Assembly (NCBI GenBank): GCA_001465935.1
Contig: LNKV01000002.1
Span: forward strand, 1,860,001 to 1,924,000
Source: Clarireedia homoeocarpa
Lineage: Eukaryota > Ascomycota > Leotiomycetes > Helotiales > Rutstroemiaceae
DNA length: 64,000 nt
Direction of reading: 5' to 3'
The notes under the pieces were generated by a model. It was given only the letters and a program-made list of their open reading frames with translations. It was not told the DNA's origin and searched no databases. Made by a program: the position numbers and the translations under genes. Positions within the stretch are counted from its first letter, which is position 1. Each line of letters starts with the position of its first letter. Of the stretch, positions 43,517-56,196 are shown one piece after another.

Positions 43517-45302
43517 ATGCCTTCTGATCCTCAAGTTGCAGTCTCAAGCTCCATTGCCAAACAGCAGAAGCCTCTAACCAGAAATAGTGATGTCGAAGCA
43601 CATGCAAGAGCGAAGGAAAAAGTGTCCTACAGCAGCCTACCCAACAAGAAACAACTTGCCATATTATGTATTGCTCGACTAGCAGATCCTCTTGCTTCAT
43701 CTTCCATTCAGGTGAGCATCCCTTGAGAGTCGAATCCGGCCGAGCTCATCCTACTGTGTTAGACATACATGTTCTATCAGCTCAGGTTCTTTAATCCATC
43801 GGCATCCGAGTCTCTTATCTCCTACCAGGCTGGGATTATCATTGGTTCAAAGACAGCAGCACAAGTATGCACTGGGATGTTTTGGGGCCGTTTAGCAGAC
43901 TCGGAATATGGTGGTCGAAAGACAGTATTGATGATAGGGTTGTTGAGTTCTGGTATGTCGCCAATCCTATTGGCCAATTAAATCTCATCATGTTAGGTAT
44001 ATCATGCATTGGATATGGATTCTCGAAGTCCTTCATCGCTGCTGTAGTATGGCAAGTGTTTGGCGGCGCTATGAGTAGCAATGTAGGCATTGTGCGATGT
44101 GTTGTTGCAGAACTGAATCCAGAAAAACGGTATTTCTCTTACCTTTCGTTTCAATTCCATGCCTAATAATTTCTTATAGTTATCGAGCACGAGCACTGCT
44201 ACTCCTCCCTCTCTTCGCCAATACCGGAATGTTACTTGGACCTCTTGTCGGTGGTCTGCTGAGCTCAGAAAACGGCAATGGAATTTTAAAAGCATACCCC
44301 TACGCACCACCCAACATCTTTGCAGCAGCAGTCTACGCCATCGCCGCAATCGGCATTTTCCTTGGTCTAAATGAAACGCTCGAGCACTTCAAACACGCAG
44401 AAGGAAGCGTAATTCAACGCCTCAGGAGGTTTACCACAAAACGCGGTTCCGAAGATCACGGTTACACAGCTATCGAAGCCGCAGAGCCCGACCCCCACAC
44501 ATCACCCGCAGGACTCAACCCAACTCCAAAGCCCAAAGTCAAGCTCCCCTTCCGCCGCATCTGGACTTCGAACGTCTTGTGTACAATGCTCGCACACTTC
44601 ATCATCGCAGGCCACATCGCAACATTCACCAACCTCTGGGCAATCTTCCTCAGCACTCCTGTCGAAAAAGCAGAGAATCAACACCCCCCGCTCCGCTTCA
44701 ACGGTGGTCTAGCCATGCAGCCACGAGAGGTTGGTTTTGCGATGTCGATGCTCGGCGCTATCGGTGTAACGCTGCAGCTTGTCATTTATCCCATGCTGAA
44801 TGATCGGTTCGGGACGATCAGAATCTGGAGGTCTGCTTTATACGTCTTCCCTGTCGCATATACTCTCGCACCATTCCCTGCGCTCGTCAGCTCAATGGAT
44901 TTCGTGTCCGGGAAAAAAATTCTGGTCTGGATATCTGTCGGGTTCGTCCTGTTGCTCTTCATCATTGGTAGGACTGGTGTGACGCCTGCAACGACACTGC
45001 TCATCAACGACTGCACCCCTCACCCCTCTGTCCGTGGAACAATCCACACTGCGGGAACAGTGATTGGTAATCTAAGTCGTTCTTTGTTTCCAGTCATCGC
45101 ATTTGCGATCTTTGGGAAGGGATTGGAGATCGGCGTTGTAGGGTTGGGGTTTTGGTGTCTCGCTTGCTTGGGCGTGTTAGCTTGTGTGGCAAGTCATTGG
45201 GTTGAGCAGGGGACGAATGGGAAGGAGATTGTGCTCGAGGGGGAGGAACCGCCTCATGAAGCGGAGGTTGCTGATGGTGGCAATAAGAATGGTGGGAAGT
45301 AG
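43517..45302 (+). CDS. Major facilitator superfamily transporter
   Basis: This is a predicted 12-TM plasma- or vacuolar-membrane transporter of 546 residues. Exons 43517-43711, 43763-43952, 43997-44129 and 44180-45302 have introns of 51, 44 and 50 bases. The loop between TM2 and TM3 shows the MFS signature WGRLADSEYGGRKTVLMIGL (G-x-x-x-D-x-x-G-R-[KR]). The later motif ANTGMLLGPLVGGLL is typical of the drug/proton antiporter group related to plant ZIFL and fungal zinc- or drug-efflux homologues. A hydrophilic central loop (about 235-280) separates the two six-helix halves. The tail is acidic. The substrate cannot be told. No partner biosynthetic gene lies next to it. Confidence 0.9.
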
Positions 45303-47500
45303 TTAGAAGTGCAAAGTTGATGTGTTGTTAGGTTTAATAATTAAGCAAGCGGGACGGGGAAAGGGGGGCCGGTGGTAGATAGAATGATATGAAATTGCAA
45401 TAAAGAAGGCTTGAACTGTACTTACTGACAAATTATGACCTTTCTCGAAGGCCGCCGCTCGGTGTAATGTTAGATGTGAAAATGCCTTTGCTAGAATCCG
45501 TTGGTACTATTTGAAAAGCTTCAATTAGAAGTAAACATATCAGCTCCGAATGTTATATTAAGATTTATCATTACTACTTTATAATATATATATATATATA
45601 TTCCGTTATATGATTTCCGAAAAGCCTGCTTGTAGATATCGGGATTAGATAACTAGGACATCCAATATATAGGTACAGGAAGGACTTTATCAGTTTTGGT
45701 AACCTATATTTAGCTATATGAGCTTCGAAGGCCTTCCGCGATCTGAGTGGGTTCAGATGACGAGAGCATTCGATATCGGGGCATGAAAAATTCTCTGACG
45801 GATGTTTTGATTTCCTAGGGGGATCCGATTGTGAAAGGTAGCTCGAAGAATACTGCTCAGCATAGAACAACATTTAGAGAGATGGTTGGAAACCTACAGC
45901 TCTATGTTACCAGTTGTTCGCTTCTTTCGTGGTATTCGCGATTCCGAGTATACTTCCTTTCGTTTTCGTCCTTTGATAATTGATTTCGGTATTCCTCTAC
46001 CATACGCGATCAGGTGTTCGACAGCCAGTAAAGCAGATGTCGTTTTAGAATCCTGTGAAAACAAAGCTCGTGAGAGCTCAGGTCTGAGAATTAGGCTGTG
46101 CAAACGGTTAACCGTGGTAGTACCACTTAGGTAAGGAGGGGACCTGCGGTTTAATCCGCAATGGAGCGGTTTATTGAGAAATAGAAATAGTAGTAGTATA
46201 GATTATCTGTAGTTATCCTAAGCATTTGATTGTACCCTTGAAACTCTTTAGAGGCGATGAAACAAGTAGTAGTAGCAAGCCGTTTCCATTGACGCCAGGC
46301 TCGAGCCTGGTTGCTTCGTTAGAAATTGAGAACGAAATGCTTTGGAAGGAAATCCGATCGTTATCCCATGATCAGGAGGTTTACAGAGAGCGATTTGGGA
46401 GATGCAAACGTATGATCACAGCGGCACTCTACTGTTGCAGCAAACCAAATTAGGCGCAGAGAAATTCGAGAATGAACTTAAAACTGTCCGAAGGGATAAA
46501 AACTTACTTTCACAGAGAGTAGTCGAGGAAGTGATGACAATTGAATCTAACAGTGAATACGTGAAACTGCGAGGTGTTACCCCTGAATTTAGCGTATTAG
46601 TGGTCCCGTTGTGTACGAACTCATATCTTAGGGGATGCTCCAAGAGACACGAAGGAAGGAAATGCCTTCAGTATGTTCAGGTCTAACAAATAATGTACAA
46701 GATCTATGGGAAACTAGGAGTGTTCTGTGTTTTTCTTCGTAAGACAAATTATGAAATTACTTCTGAAATCAAGTAATCAAAGAATTTGTGGCCTTCGTGG
46801 GAAGCATTTGTGTATATACGAAGTCGAAAAAGAGCCACAGCTAGATTGCGAACTTGAGCCCGAGAACTGCGGGGTAACCGAACCATACAGTATGGTAGGT
46901 AACGTCCCTCCCTGCGTAGCGAGAAACCCACCGTGCCGAGACTCTGTACACACCCACGACACCGTAGTATTCTTGAACACAGTACCCACCGTTAAGCTTA
47001 AGTTACTGTATCCCACTATCAGAACTCATAAAGGGCCCACGTCCAGCCCTTGGAGCCCCACAGCAATACATACAGTAGTGGAAATCGTCATCAGCTTTAT
47101 ATGGTCGCCACGCCAATCGTTATCTTCAACCGAAGCGATCCCCAATCCCGGCCAGTGCAGCACCGCCTTGCACGTCCCGCATGTTCATCACGGTGGTACA
47201 ATGACCAAGAGGAAAGATTACATGCCGTTCGGCTGAAAATTTCCCCTCGCCGGGCTTGGCAACGGCCGATTCATCAACAGCGCTCTGAGCCTTGTCGAGC
47301 TGAAGATGGGCCACGACACTTTTTACTTCACAAGAGCGGCCGTGGAAAGCTTCACCCAGGGATGTACAACTTTTGGTAATACTCCCATTTACACGTGAAC
47401 AGCTACTAGCTCTTGCATTCTCCTCTGCATGCTGTTATAATCAAGTTGGATACCTCAGCGCTGCGAGAACACGACACAACCTTCACTTTAGTAAGACATT
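45303..47500. other. Intergenic region with degraded coding fragments
   Basis: An (at)n run lies at 45583-45601. On the minus strand, 45873-45600 reads CPDIECSRHLNPLRSRKAFE then AHIAKYR, a decayed C2H2-finger-like block. On the plus strand, 46226-46686 gives charged, coiled-coil-like sequence (EIENEMLWKEIRSLSHDQEV, then NELKTVRRDKNLLSQRVVEE after a frame change). Another coding-like piece ends AAVESFTQGCTTFGN near 47380. None forms a full gene. Confidence 0.45.
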
Positions 47501-50500
47501 ATGGAGGGTTTGAGCGACCGAAGCTGTCGTCAGCCGATCCCTCCAACTGGTTTGACAGTCGTAGTCAATCCCGACGAGCCATCTCTGGAGTAAGTTTCCA
47601 AATATAGTATCCGCGGTATACTCCGCTGACTGAAAAGCATCATATTTGTCCATGGATTCACCGGCCACCCCGAGCGGACCTGGACTCACAATAAGGGAGA
47701 TATGAGGCACAAAGCCTACGATCACGGCGAATTAGCTGAGCCACCTTCGAAAATCCGAAAACTCAATCCGTTCTCTAAGTCGCGTCAGAAAGACTTTCAC
47801 ACTGCTATATATTGGCCGAGAGATCTGATTCCGTCCACCGTTCCTAATGCGCGAGTTTTGACTTGCGGTTATGATACACATATAAGACATAAGCTGGGAC
47901 CTCACGCCAATAGGAATACAATCTACGACATTGCTTGGGATTTTCTGGTTGCCCTAGAGGCTGAGCGTCGGGCAGAGCCATTACGGCCGGCATTGTTCAT
48001 AGTACACAGTCTGGGAGGGATAGTCGTCAAGGAGATGCTGCGGAGGTCGGGCGGCTGCTCTCAGGGCCAGGCCCATCTCCGGGACATTTTTGAGTCCACG
48101 ATCGGTATTATGTTTTTTGGTACCCCACACAGTGGCGCCGACCCCCGTGGCATTCTCCAACATATTGCTGAGAAGGTTATCAAAGCAGCCGGGTTTTCCG
48201 TGAATGAGCAGATCGTCAACACACTTTTACCATCATCAGAACGCCTCAGGGAGCTGAGAGATGAGTTTGGCCCGATGGCTTATAAGCAGAATTGGATCAT
48301 ACACTCCTTCCAGGAACAATTAGGTGTCGCAATTCTTGGCGGCCATAAGGTAAATTCGTTAACATATCCTGTTACGTTGCTCATTAGTTTTTAGGTCGTT
48401 GAGGATACATCCTCTTATCTAAATCTTCCAACTATCGAGATTTCCGAGCATATCAGACGCAATCATATGGAAATATGTCGCTTTACAGGACTTGATGATG
48501 TCGAATACAGAAAAGTTGCTTCTGCTCTTCACAGGATGATAGCAAGTTCGGTCTCCAGTCAGTCCGAGAGAGGAGAGGAGCCGTCACTCAGCGAAGAGCA
48601 AAAAAAGGAACTGTTTAATTCATTGAGATTTGACCAAATGGATGTGCGCCGGATGACTATCAAGGCTGCCCGCGCCAAGGCATGTGAGTGGCTATTGGAA
48701 AATTCTGAATACCTCAAGTGGCTTGATGTTACTAAGCAGAGCGAACACCACGGCTTTTTATGGATCAAAGGGAAACCTGGAACCGGAAAGTCAACATTGA
48801 TGAAATTTGCTTTTGCTAATGCCCGGAAGGTGATGAAGGACTGGATTGTTATCTCTTTCTTCTTCAATGCGCGAGGAATCGACTTAGAGAAGTCCACTAT
48901 TGGGATGTATCGATCAATATTGTTTCAACTGCTCGAGCGACTACCAGAGCTTCAATGTGTCTTTGAATCTCTCGGGTCCTTAAGTTGGAATAGCACCGGT
49001 CATCTTTCATGGAGCATCGAGTTATTGAAAGATCTCCTTGAACAGGCCATGCAACTACTAGGACAGGTCTCTGTGGGTTGTTTCATCGATGCCCTGGACG
49101 AATGTGATGATGGTGAGATTCGGGACATGGTTGCTTTTTTTCGACATCTGGCGGAGCTAGCTATATTAACTCATACTCGATTTCAAGTCCTCTTTTCAAG
49201 CAGACATTATCCACATATCAAAATCAAACCAGGTCTTGCTGTAGTCCTAGAAGAAAAAGAAGGACATAAGAAGGAAATTACCAGCTATATCGACAACGAG
49301 CTAAAAATTGACCATAGCAACCTCGCTAATCAGATTAAAGCTGACCTGCAAGAAAAAGCTTCTGGGGTCTTTATGTGGGTTGTCCTGGTGGTGGATATGT
49401 TGAACAAGGAGGATGCGGAGGGACGATCAACACGCCGCCTTCAAAAAAAGCTCAAAGATATCCCTAGCGATCTGCACGAGCTCTTCCGTCAAATTCTAAC
49501 ACGAGACTGCAATAGCAGAGACGAACTACTTCTCTGTATCCAATGGCTACTCTTCGCAAGACAGCCTCTGAAGCCAGAACAATTATACTACGCTATTCTC
49601 TCAGGTACCGATCCTGAGGACATCTCAAAGTGGGACCCCGATGAGACGTCGATGGACACAATTAAGAGATTTATTCTGAATTCTTCGAAAGGGCTTGCCG
49701 AAATCACAAAGTCGGAGATGCCTAGAGCCCAGTTCATTCACGAGTCAGTGAGAGACTTTCTACTCAAAAAAAACGGGCTAACAGATGTTTGGCCTGAACT
49801 GGGAAGCAACTTGCAAGGAGAGTGCCACGAGCAGCTAAAGCATTGCTGTCTCAAATATATAAGCATCAGTATTACTGATCTGAACATCGGCAATTCGCTT
49901 CCGATAGCATCTTCCCCACAAGCCGTGGAACGACGCCAATCACCAGATAAGATGTTTCCGTTCCTGGAGTACGCTGTAAAAAACGTCCTCTACCATGCAG
50001 ATAGAGCAGAAGGAAGCGGAGTCAACCAGACGAGTTTTCTTCGAACCTTCCGGCTTGCCGACTGGATTAAGCTCGACAACCTGTTTGAAAGCTATGAACA
50101 ATACCGACATACTCTAAATGCTAGTCTTTTGTATATACTGGCGGAGCATAATATGGGAAGTCTTATTAGACGCTATCCATACAACCTACACTGGTTTGAA
50201 GTAGAACATGAACGTTATGGGGCACCGATTCTTGCGGCGCTGGCTGCCAATAGTGGTAAAGCAGTCGAGAATTTTTTAAATGCCCAGGCGAGAATCGAAT
50301 CCCCAACGTCTTTACTTCACAGCCTGTGTGAACAGTATTATCAGAATAGAAAAAAACCCGACTTTAGACACAACTTCACTTTCTCACAAGAAAGAGGTGT
50401 TCTCTCTCATCTCGCAGAGATAGGTGATGAGGCAATAATCCTTGCTTCTCTTCTTGCTTCGGATAAGTTCAATATCAACTCTATGGATAGCTCTGGCCGG

Positions 50501-50980
50501 ACGCCACTGTCATGGGCTGCTGGGAGAGGACACGAGGTAGTAGCGACACTACTACTAGAGCGAGGTGCTGAGCTTGAGACGAAGGACAATTGTGGCTGGA
50601 CACCGCTGTGGTGGGCTGCTAACAGTCGGCATAAAGCAGTAACAATACTACTACTAGAGCGAGGTGCTGAGCTTGAGACGGAGGACAATTCTGGCCAGAC
50701 ACCACTGTGGTGGGCTGCTAGAAGTGGGTATAAAGCAGTAGTAAAACTACTACTAGAGCGAGGTGCTGAGCTCGAGACTAAGGATCGTTACTTTGGCCGC
50801 ACACCGCTGTCATGGGCTGCTGAGAGTGGACACGAAGCAGTAGTAACACTACTACTAGAGAAAGGTGCTGAGCTCGAGACGAAGGACATTTTTGGCCAGA
50901 CACCGCTCTCATATGCTGCTAACTGTGGGAATAAAGCAGTAGCAACACTACTACTAGACAAAGGTGCTAAGAAATCCTAA
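47501..50980 (+). CDS. Hydrolase-NACHT-ankyrin NLR-type receptor
   Basis: This is a second predicted fungal NLR, 1128 residues. Exons 47501-47589, 47638-48349 and 48395-50980 have introns of 48 and 45 bases. The N-terminal domain is an alpha/beta-hydrolase of the SesB/PGAP1-like type: IIFVHGFTGHPERTWTH, nucleophile elbow VHSLGG (Ser at about 154) and FFGTPHSGADPRG. A NACHT domain follows with P-loop GKPGTGKST at 393-401 and Walker B CFIDALDECDD. Next comes a helical region containing the FIHESVRDFL motif. The C-terminus is five ankyrin repeats (about 967-1128). In fungi such proteins act in heterokaryon incompatibility or non-self recognition, with the hydrolase as a possible lipase effector. 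That role is inferred. The frame is intact. Confidence 0.92.
50491..50970 (+). repeat. Five near-identical ankyrin-coding repeats (99-102 bases)
   Basis: Units share long identical stretches such as ctactactagagcgaggtgc and gctgagcttgagac. Differences cluster in codons for the variable beta-hairpin and first-helix positions (GRGHE, NSRHK, RSGYK, ESGHE, NCGNK). The third unit has one extra codon. Confidence 0.9.
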
Positions 50981-51418
50981 TAATTCATAGTTGTATAGTA
51001 TTATAATGTTCTTCCTCCTATGGCGAGAAACCTGATCGTGTCGAGCAATTTAATAAATACTTTGACTTTAAATATCTCATGATATATAATTCTTGGTAAG
51101 CTTACAGATACATATCTGTACCCGGAAATGAGTCTCAGGTAGCTATTAGTAGTTCAGCGTCAATATATTACTGTAACAGTTCTGCCTAATCAGTAGGCTA
51201 CCAATTTAAAGACCGGCGGTATTGAAAATCAATTTTGGCAATAAACTGCTTTCATGATTCCAACAGCAGCAGTGTTGAGGGTTACAGCAGGCTGATACGT
51301 AGAATAGTGCCTGTAGGCCTGTAGGGACTTAAAAGTAAGAATGGTAACTTGATTGATTCGACTGCTGCTGTTCTTATCTTGTCTTGACTACTGGACTATC
51401 TACAATGGGAAGGACTCC
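50981..51418. other. Intergenic, no gene recognised
   Basis: AT-rich 3' flank between the NLR and the AIM6-like fragment. Nothing further was seen. Confidence 0.4.
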
Positions 51419-51745
51419 TTATAAGACCGCCAGTCCTACTGCTGAAAGTAGAGATCTACTCGCATAGTATGAGCTATTTGCATGGTAGTGGTAACTCGAG
51501 AGATTTTCTATCGGTGCGTCGTAGAAGATGTCGCGGTACGTTGAGTTCGAGTTTATCTGGTCAAATGGCGCGCTGCCGGTAGCTACAATAGTGAGTGGAC
51601 GTTGTGTGATACCGGTCTTGGATGTCCAATAGGTCAGCCAATTTGCTGTTCGAAATGGTTCTAGTTGTTCAACGACAAGATCCCATGTTATTTTATCTGT
51701 TTCCTTGAAATCAAGAAGAAGAACCAATGTAGTGTCTGGAGACAT
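51419..51745 (-). pseudogene. Fragment of an AIM6-like phosphodiesterase
   Basis: A 108-codon frame reads DTTLVLLLDFKETDKITWDL, LTYWTSKTGITQRPLTIVAT, GSAPFDQI and YRDIFYDAPI. This matches the middle of fungal Altered-inheritance-of-mitochondria 6 proteins, which have a PLC-like/GDPD-type TIM-barrel fold. The reading frame continues upstream as ASGVF, then a TAA stop just before the ATG. Neither the N-terminal HSHNDY catalytic motif nor the C-terminal part is present. It is a truncated, decayed copy. Confidence 0.72.
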
Positions 51746-54010
51746 TTAGAATACTCCAGATGCAGTCGACGAAGTATTTTTCATGTCATTCTGATGCTGC
51801 TGTGACGAGACCAGTAATGAAAGTGCTGAATGACCTTAACATATTGAACTACTGAACTAATTTTCGTTACTGTCTTTTGCAAAAACTTCGGTGAAATGAA
51901 CAGCCCTCAGTAGCTGGCAACGGCATCACTGTCTTGAACATTTTCTCACCTGCACAGCAACTCACATCAACTCTCGCTTTGGAGCTTCAGCCTAACGTGA
52001 AGATCACTGAGCGAAGGACCGAACAAAGTTAATAAAGTTTCAGCACTGCCCTCGTGTGCTAAACTCTGTGAGTAGCAGTGCGGAATAAACTGGCACAGAT
52101 TCAGCTAGGCCCTAATTAAAACTTAGTCCCACCTTGTCGACTATAGCATCTCCGTCGGCTACCCTAATCACTAAATCATGATATGATCGCATTGCGGATA
52201 TGCCGATACTACGACGTACCACTTTGAACTAAATGTCTCCTAGAGCTAATGACTCACGAATCAACCATGTAATCTGGCTTTGGGAACTCCATAGAAGTGC
52301 ATGATACGTCGTCAAGAACCATATTAGTCTTCGTGTTTCTAAAAACTTGCTGATGAATGATTCCACTCCCACACTACAAACATAATCCTGTCACTCCATT
52401 TCGGTAGTACATCGTAGACTCTGCATTTATTTTTACATTTAGGTAGAACATATGCATAGCAGCATAGTCACATTTACGTGCATCGCGAAAGTAAACCTCC
52501 GAAGAATAGATGGCACGTATGTAGAAATGGAAAATACCGTATATTTCAGCATGCCAGGCAACTAAATATATTACCCTTTCCACATCTCACTTGGGGAATG
52601 ACATGAGTGTTCAAGCTGCGCATGATATCCGACTGCCGACATTATCGTCATGAATATCATGCTATTTCTAGTCGTGAAGAAGTTCTGTCAGATTTGACGT
52701 TTTGCCGAAAACATTGATACTGGTTGGTGGGTCCTGACTCCTGAGTAATAGACTCCACGAGAGGCAGTGCTCCGCCCCTTCCCCGTACGAAGACATATCG
52801 GTATGCTTAACCTTATATTACGACCAGGTCACGGAATGACTAGGGACCATAGGCTCAAGGGTATAACTGGTCATAGGAGAACCCTTGGGATTACCTCACG
52901 TGACGTCTCAACCCTCCCACCAGGTCCCACCACGATGGGAACGATAGGAACGAAGGTATATATAAGCTGAATAGTTTCCTTGGTATATACAGCTTCGTGC
53001 TCACCTCAAATAGTAATTATATTACTTATTTACCAATCAACATTTATCATTTAATCCCCTACCTGACTGCTTCAATACACACACAACCTTACTAGTAAGT
53101 CTTCTACCACTTCCACGTGACTAGGCGGTCGACGACGTAACACCTTACTGCGTACGTAGATTCCTTCTTGGCAGGGCAAACCCGGAACCCCATCGCATGC
53201 CTTCATAAAGGCCACGCACGGGCCATACCACTTCGAGCTAGGGCTGTGTATTCTTAGTTATCTGCTAACTAAACGTGACGCCACGTAAGTAAGCACGTTT
53301 TGGAAGTAGTAAATAAAGCTCATACGAGACTTCAATGAAATAGCTGGGAAAAGAGTATTTAATACCAAAGGGCACTGCTCATAAAGAAACTGTTGCGCTC
53401 CGACAATCAGCGGACATCAAGAAGAAGGTAACTTACATGCTGCTAGGTTTGGTGAGAGGATTCGTAAAGGCCCTTTGCAACCGTTTCAATGGCAATATTC
53501 ACCAACTGAGCACTCCTCGTATCCAGGACCTGGGTTTCAAAAAGAACTGTTCGCATATGCAATAGTTGCTCCCGCGATCAGTGTGGCTCAAGGCATGTAA
53601 TTGCCGGATTCGGTAGGTACGAGTTTGTAGATTCCTAAAGAGTTTCGCCAAGACTCAGATGCATGGATTAAGATCAGAGCGTGATGGGTATATTAGGTGC
53701 AGCTGCAGGTGATATGGAAACGTCATGCTGCTATGTGAGTCGCTCTACTGATACGAGTATTCACAGCCGAATAGCTCTTGAGCAATCAACTACGGTGGCA
53801 TTTAGCATTATATATTATGCCCGTCTGTTATTTGACTAATGTAAGGGGAATTTCATCTAAAAATCAAAGCTAACTTCACGGTGATGGGACCAGTGTCTCT
53901 CCATTTAGTTTAAATAGTGCGGCTGTTAAATTTAAAGGGGTAAACACTATGACTGATATTGTAAACTATATGCATGCTTATCATATATAGGAGGGTTTTC
54001 CACGACCTTC
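51746..54010. other. Long intergenic region, no gene recognised
   Basis: Short open frames occur (52583-52374 minus, 52767-52970 plus) but have no domain or splice continuation. A TATA-like ggtatatataagc at about 52956 and a second ggtatatac nearby could mark an old promoter. Nothing else was identified in 2.3 kb. Confidence 0.4.
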
Positions 54011-55181
54011 TTAAAAGCCAGTGGTGTCGATATAAGCAACGCTGCCAGCTACGACTACACTTCCGTTGATGGGAAGAGCAAGAGCTGTATTCTGTTAGTA
54101 TCATTTCTCTTTAAGTTTTCTTTATCCCAAACTAGCCTAAAACATGAATGAAGAAATAGGACTCACCACCGCTAGTAGTCAAATACAAAATATTCTGATC
54201 ACTACTTGTTCTCCCGAACTTCCCCGCCGTAACCCCAGCTAAGGTCGTAGAGATGTTACTTCCTGCCGCAACAGTGGCAAAACTGTTTCCTTTCGGCACT
54301 ACACTCAATTCATCCATTTGATTTTGTGCTACAAAGAATGCGCCATCACTCTTGTAGATGAAATCATCTGCCTTCGGAACATTGCTCACCACGACCTGAC
54401 TGGAACCCACTGGTGTCCCATCGGCCTTAATCTGAATCTTGTTAAGAGACCCCACAGCTGTGTTCGTCCAGTAAAGATAACCCTCCAAGATCTTAATCCC
54501 ATTGACCCCGAGATTTGTGGCAGCGCCAACGCTGGGGAATTTCATAAGCGGATCGTTGATCAAGATGCTGTAACTTCCGTTGGTGGTACACACTTTGTAC
54601 ACCCATCCATTGTACGCATCTCCAACAAGAATATGCTCATCATCAAGCGTCGTCATACCATTCAAGAAATCAGCGCCAGGAATGTCAACGAGTTTCGTCA
54701 CCGTAGCATTTTCAGTAACTACGCCGGACTTTTGCGCAAAAGTCGTCATGTCAATCTCCCAGATTGAATTAACGCCAGATGTCTTAACGAAAGAAGCATT
54801 AACTTGGGCGGAGGTAATAACGTAAAATTTGTCAGGTGTGGTTTCAGAGATGCCCAGTGCACCCTTGTGAGTTGTGCTGTTGAATGTGGCGACGGTGATA
54901 GGGGAGAAGGCGGAGGTGTGAGAGACGAGGAGAAGTTCTGGGGTATCGAGGCGGGCGACCAGGAGGTCCCCATCGGAGCGAATGGCAAGATTCTCGTACC
55001 ATGACGGGAATTCGAAGGTATGGAGGACGTGGACCGGGAGAGGGAGGGCCGGGGTTGGCGTGCTGACTGCAACGGAAGAGCTCGCGATAGGAGTACCAGT
55101 AATGAGAGATGGGAGGAGGGTCGCAGCAAGGACAACCGAGGTCGACCACTGGATGAAAGAAGTCTTTATCTTGAAAATCAT
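54011..55181 (-). CDS. Secreted SMP-30/gluconolactonase-like beta-propeller protein
   Basis: This extracellular protein has 362 residues. Exons 55181-54167 and 54084-54011 (intron of 82 bases) join in frame, the second exon adding ALALPINGSVVVAGSVAYID and a short end. The N-terminus has a signal peptide (hydrophobic WSTSVVLAATLLPSLITG). The mature protein shows repeated beta-blade patterns: YENLAIRSDGDLLVARLDTP, SIWEIDMTTFAQ, LNGMTTLDDEHILVGDAYNG, NLGVNGIKILEGYLYWTN, KADDFIYKSDGAFFVAQN. This fits the six-bladed propeller of the SMP-30/strictosidine-synthase-like superfamily. Several NxS/T sites are present. Fungal members are secreted and mostly uncharacterised, so no substrate can be assigned. 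Confidence 0.85.
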
Positions 55182-55888
55182 ATTGCACCCGTCCAGAGAA
55201 ATGAAATAGGCTAAAGGAAAGTAAGTGAGATATGACTGATGAAAGAATGCCGAGAAGTTTCCAACAATGCGGTGGTCTGGAGGATTGATATAGCATGTGC
55301 TTTAAAGATAAATATATCAACAGAGGAAGAGATATTGGATTCACCCCACTAGAATCAAGAGGACGGAAGTGCACATGTCAAAATGCTCTCGTAGACTACC
55401 CCTCAATCAATCTCCGGATTGTTGCATCCGACAAGGGTATCTAGAAAAAAGAGAACATTTTTCCGTCCAAGGTGCAAGATTGGGCCATGTAAATTGTAAC
55501 TCCATGGTGATTCAATAAATAGATGATTTCACGCACATTGACAGACTATGCATAGGAGTAACGCTTTGATCTCCCCACGAAATCGTGTACCTGGTCGATC
55601 GAACCAGCATCGCATCTCTCATCAGCACGCACCAGAAGCCGCCCCCAAGAAGACTATCCACTCTCACGGCATGACTGCCGAATAAGGTAAACTTCATGTG
55701 ATTGTTAGCCAATTATATATGTTTGCGCAATAGGTGAGTAATTGAGTGCGTACCCCTTGTTTTTGCATTACCCAATATGTCGGTAACCAATAAACACATA
55801 TATGTTGCATTACTTATCTTTGTCGTCACATGGTGGACCGTGACCTTCCATTGTATTGTAGTGTGGAGAATCTTAAGTGTTGTAAAAC
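55182..55888. other. Intergenic, promoter of the secreted protein
   Basis: No gene recognised. The right part approaches the dispersed repeat at 55889. Confidence 0.4.
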
Positions 55889-55946
55889 TCCAAAAGTGAC
55901 GCCACTTCTAAAGAAGTGACAATTTAGGCTTATATATCTCACAAGT
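55889..55946. repeat. Dispersed repeat, copy B (inverted relative to 34343-34400)
   Basis: The strand-complement of this stretch matches 34343-34400 at about 52 of 58 positions, including ttgtcacttct and agaagtggcgtcactttt. It stands alone, without the internal duplication of copy A. Confidence 0.8.
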
Positions 55947-56196
55947 GTTGCCATACCTGCCGCAAAGGGCAAATGTAAGGCGACACACGAGTATACATGA
56001 AGATCCGTTCATCCAGTCAGAATGTGGGTGAAAAATGTCGTTTGGTATTAATATACCGAAATAGGATCGATGTGCATACTAACTTCCTCATTAGGTATCA
56101 TTGAGCGGCCCCAAATCCAGGACTCTACATTGACCTAACCCTTCCATGCTAGTTCTTTTCATCACCTGTCTTTAGAGCCAGGGTGTGATTTACCCG

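Noticed and set aside
46727..47236. 169-codon plus-strand open frame
   Set aside because: No recognisable domain, splice continuation or conserved pattern; it sits among decayed fragments before the NACHT-type NLR.
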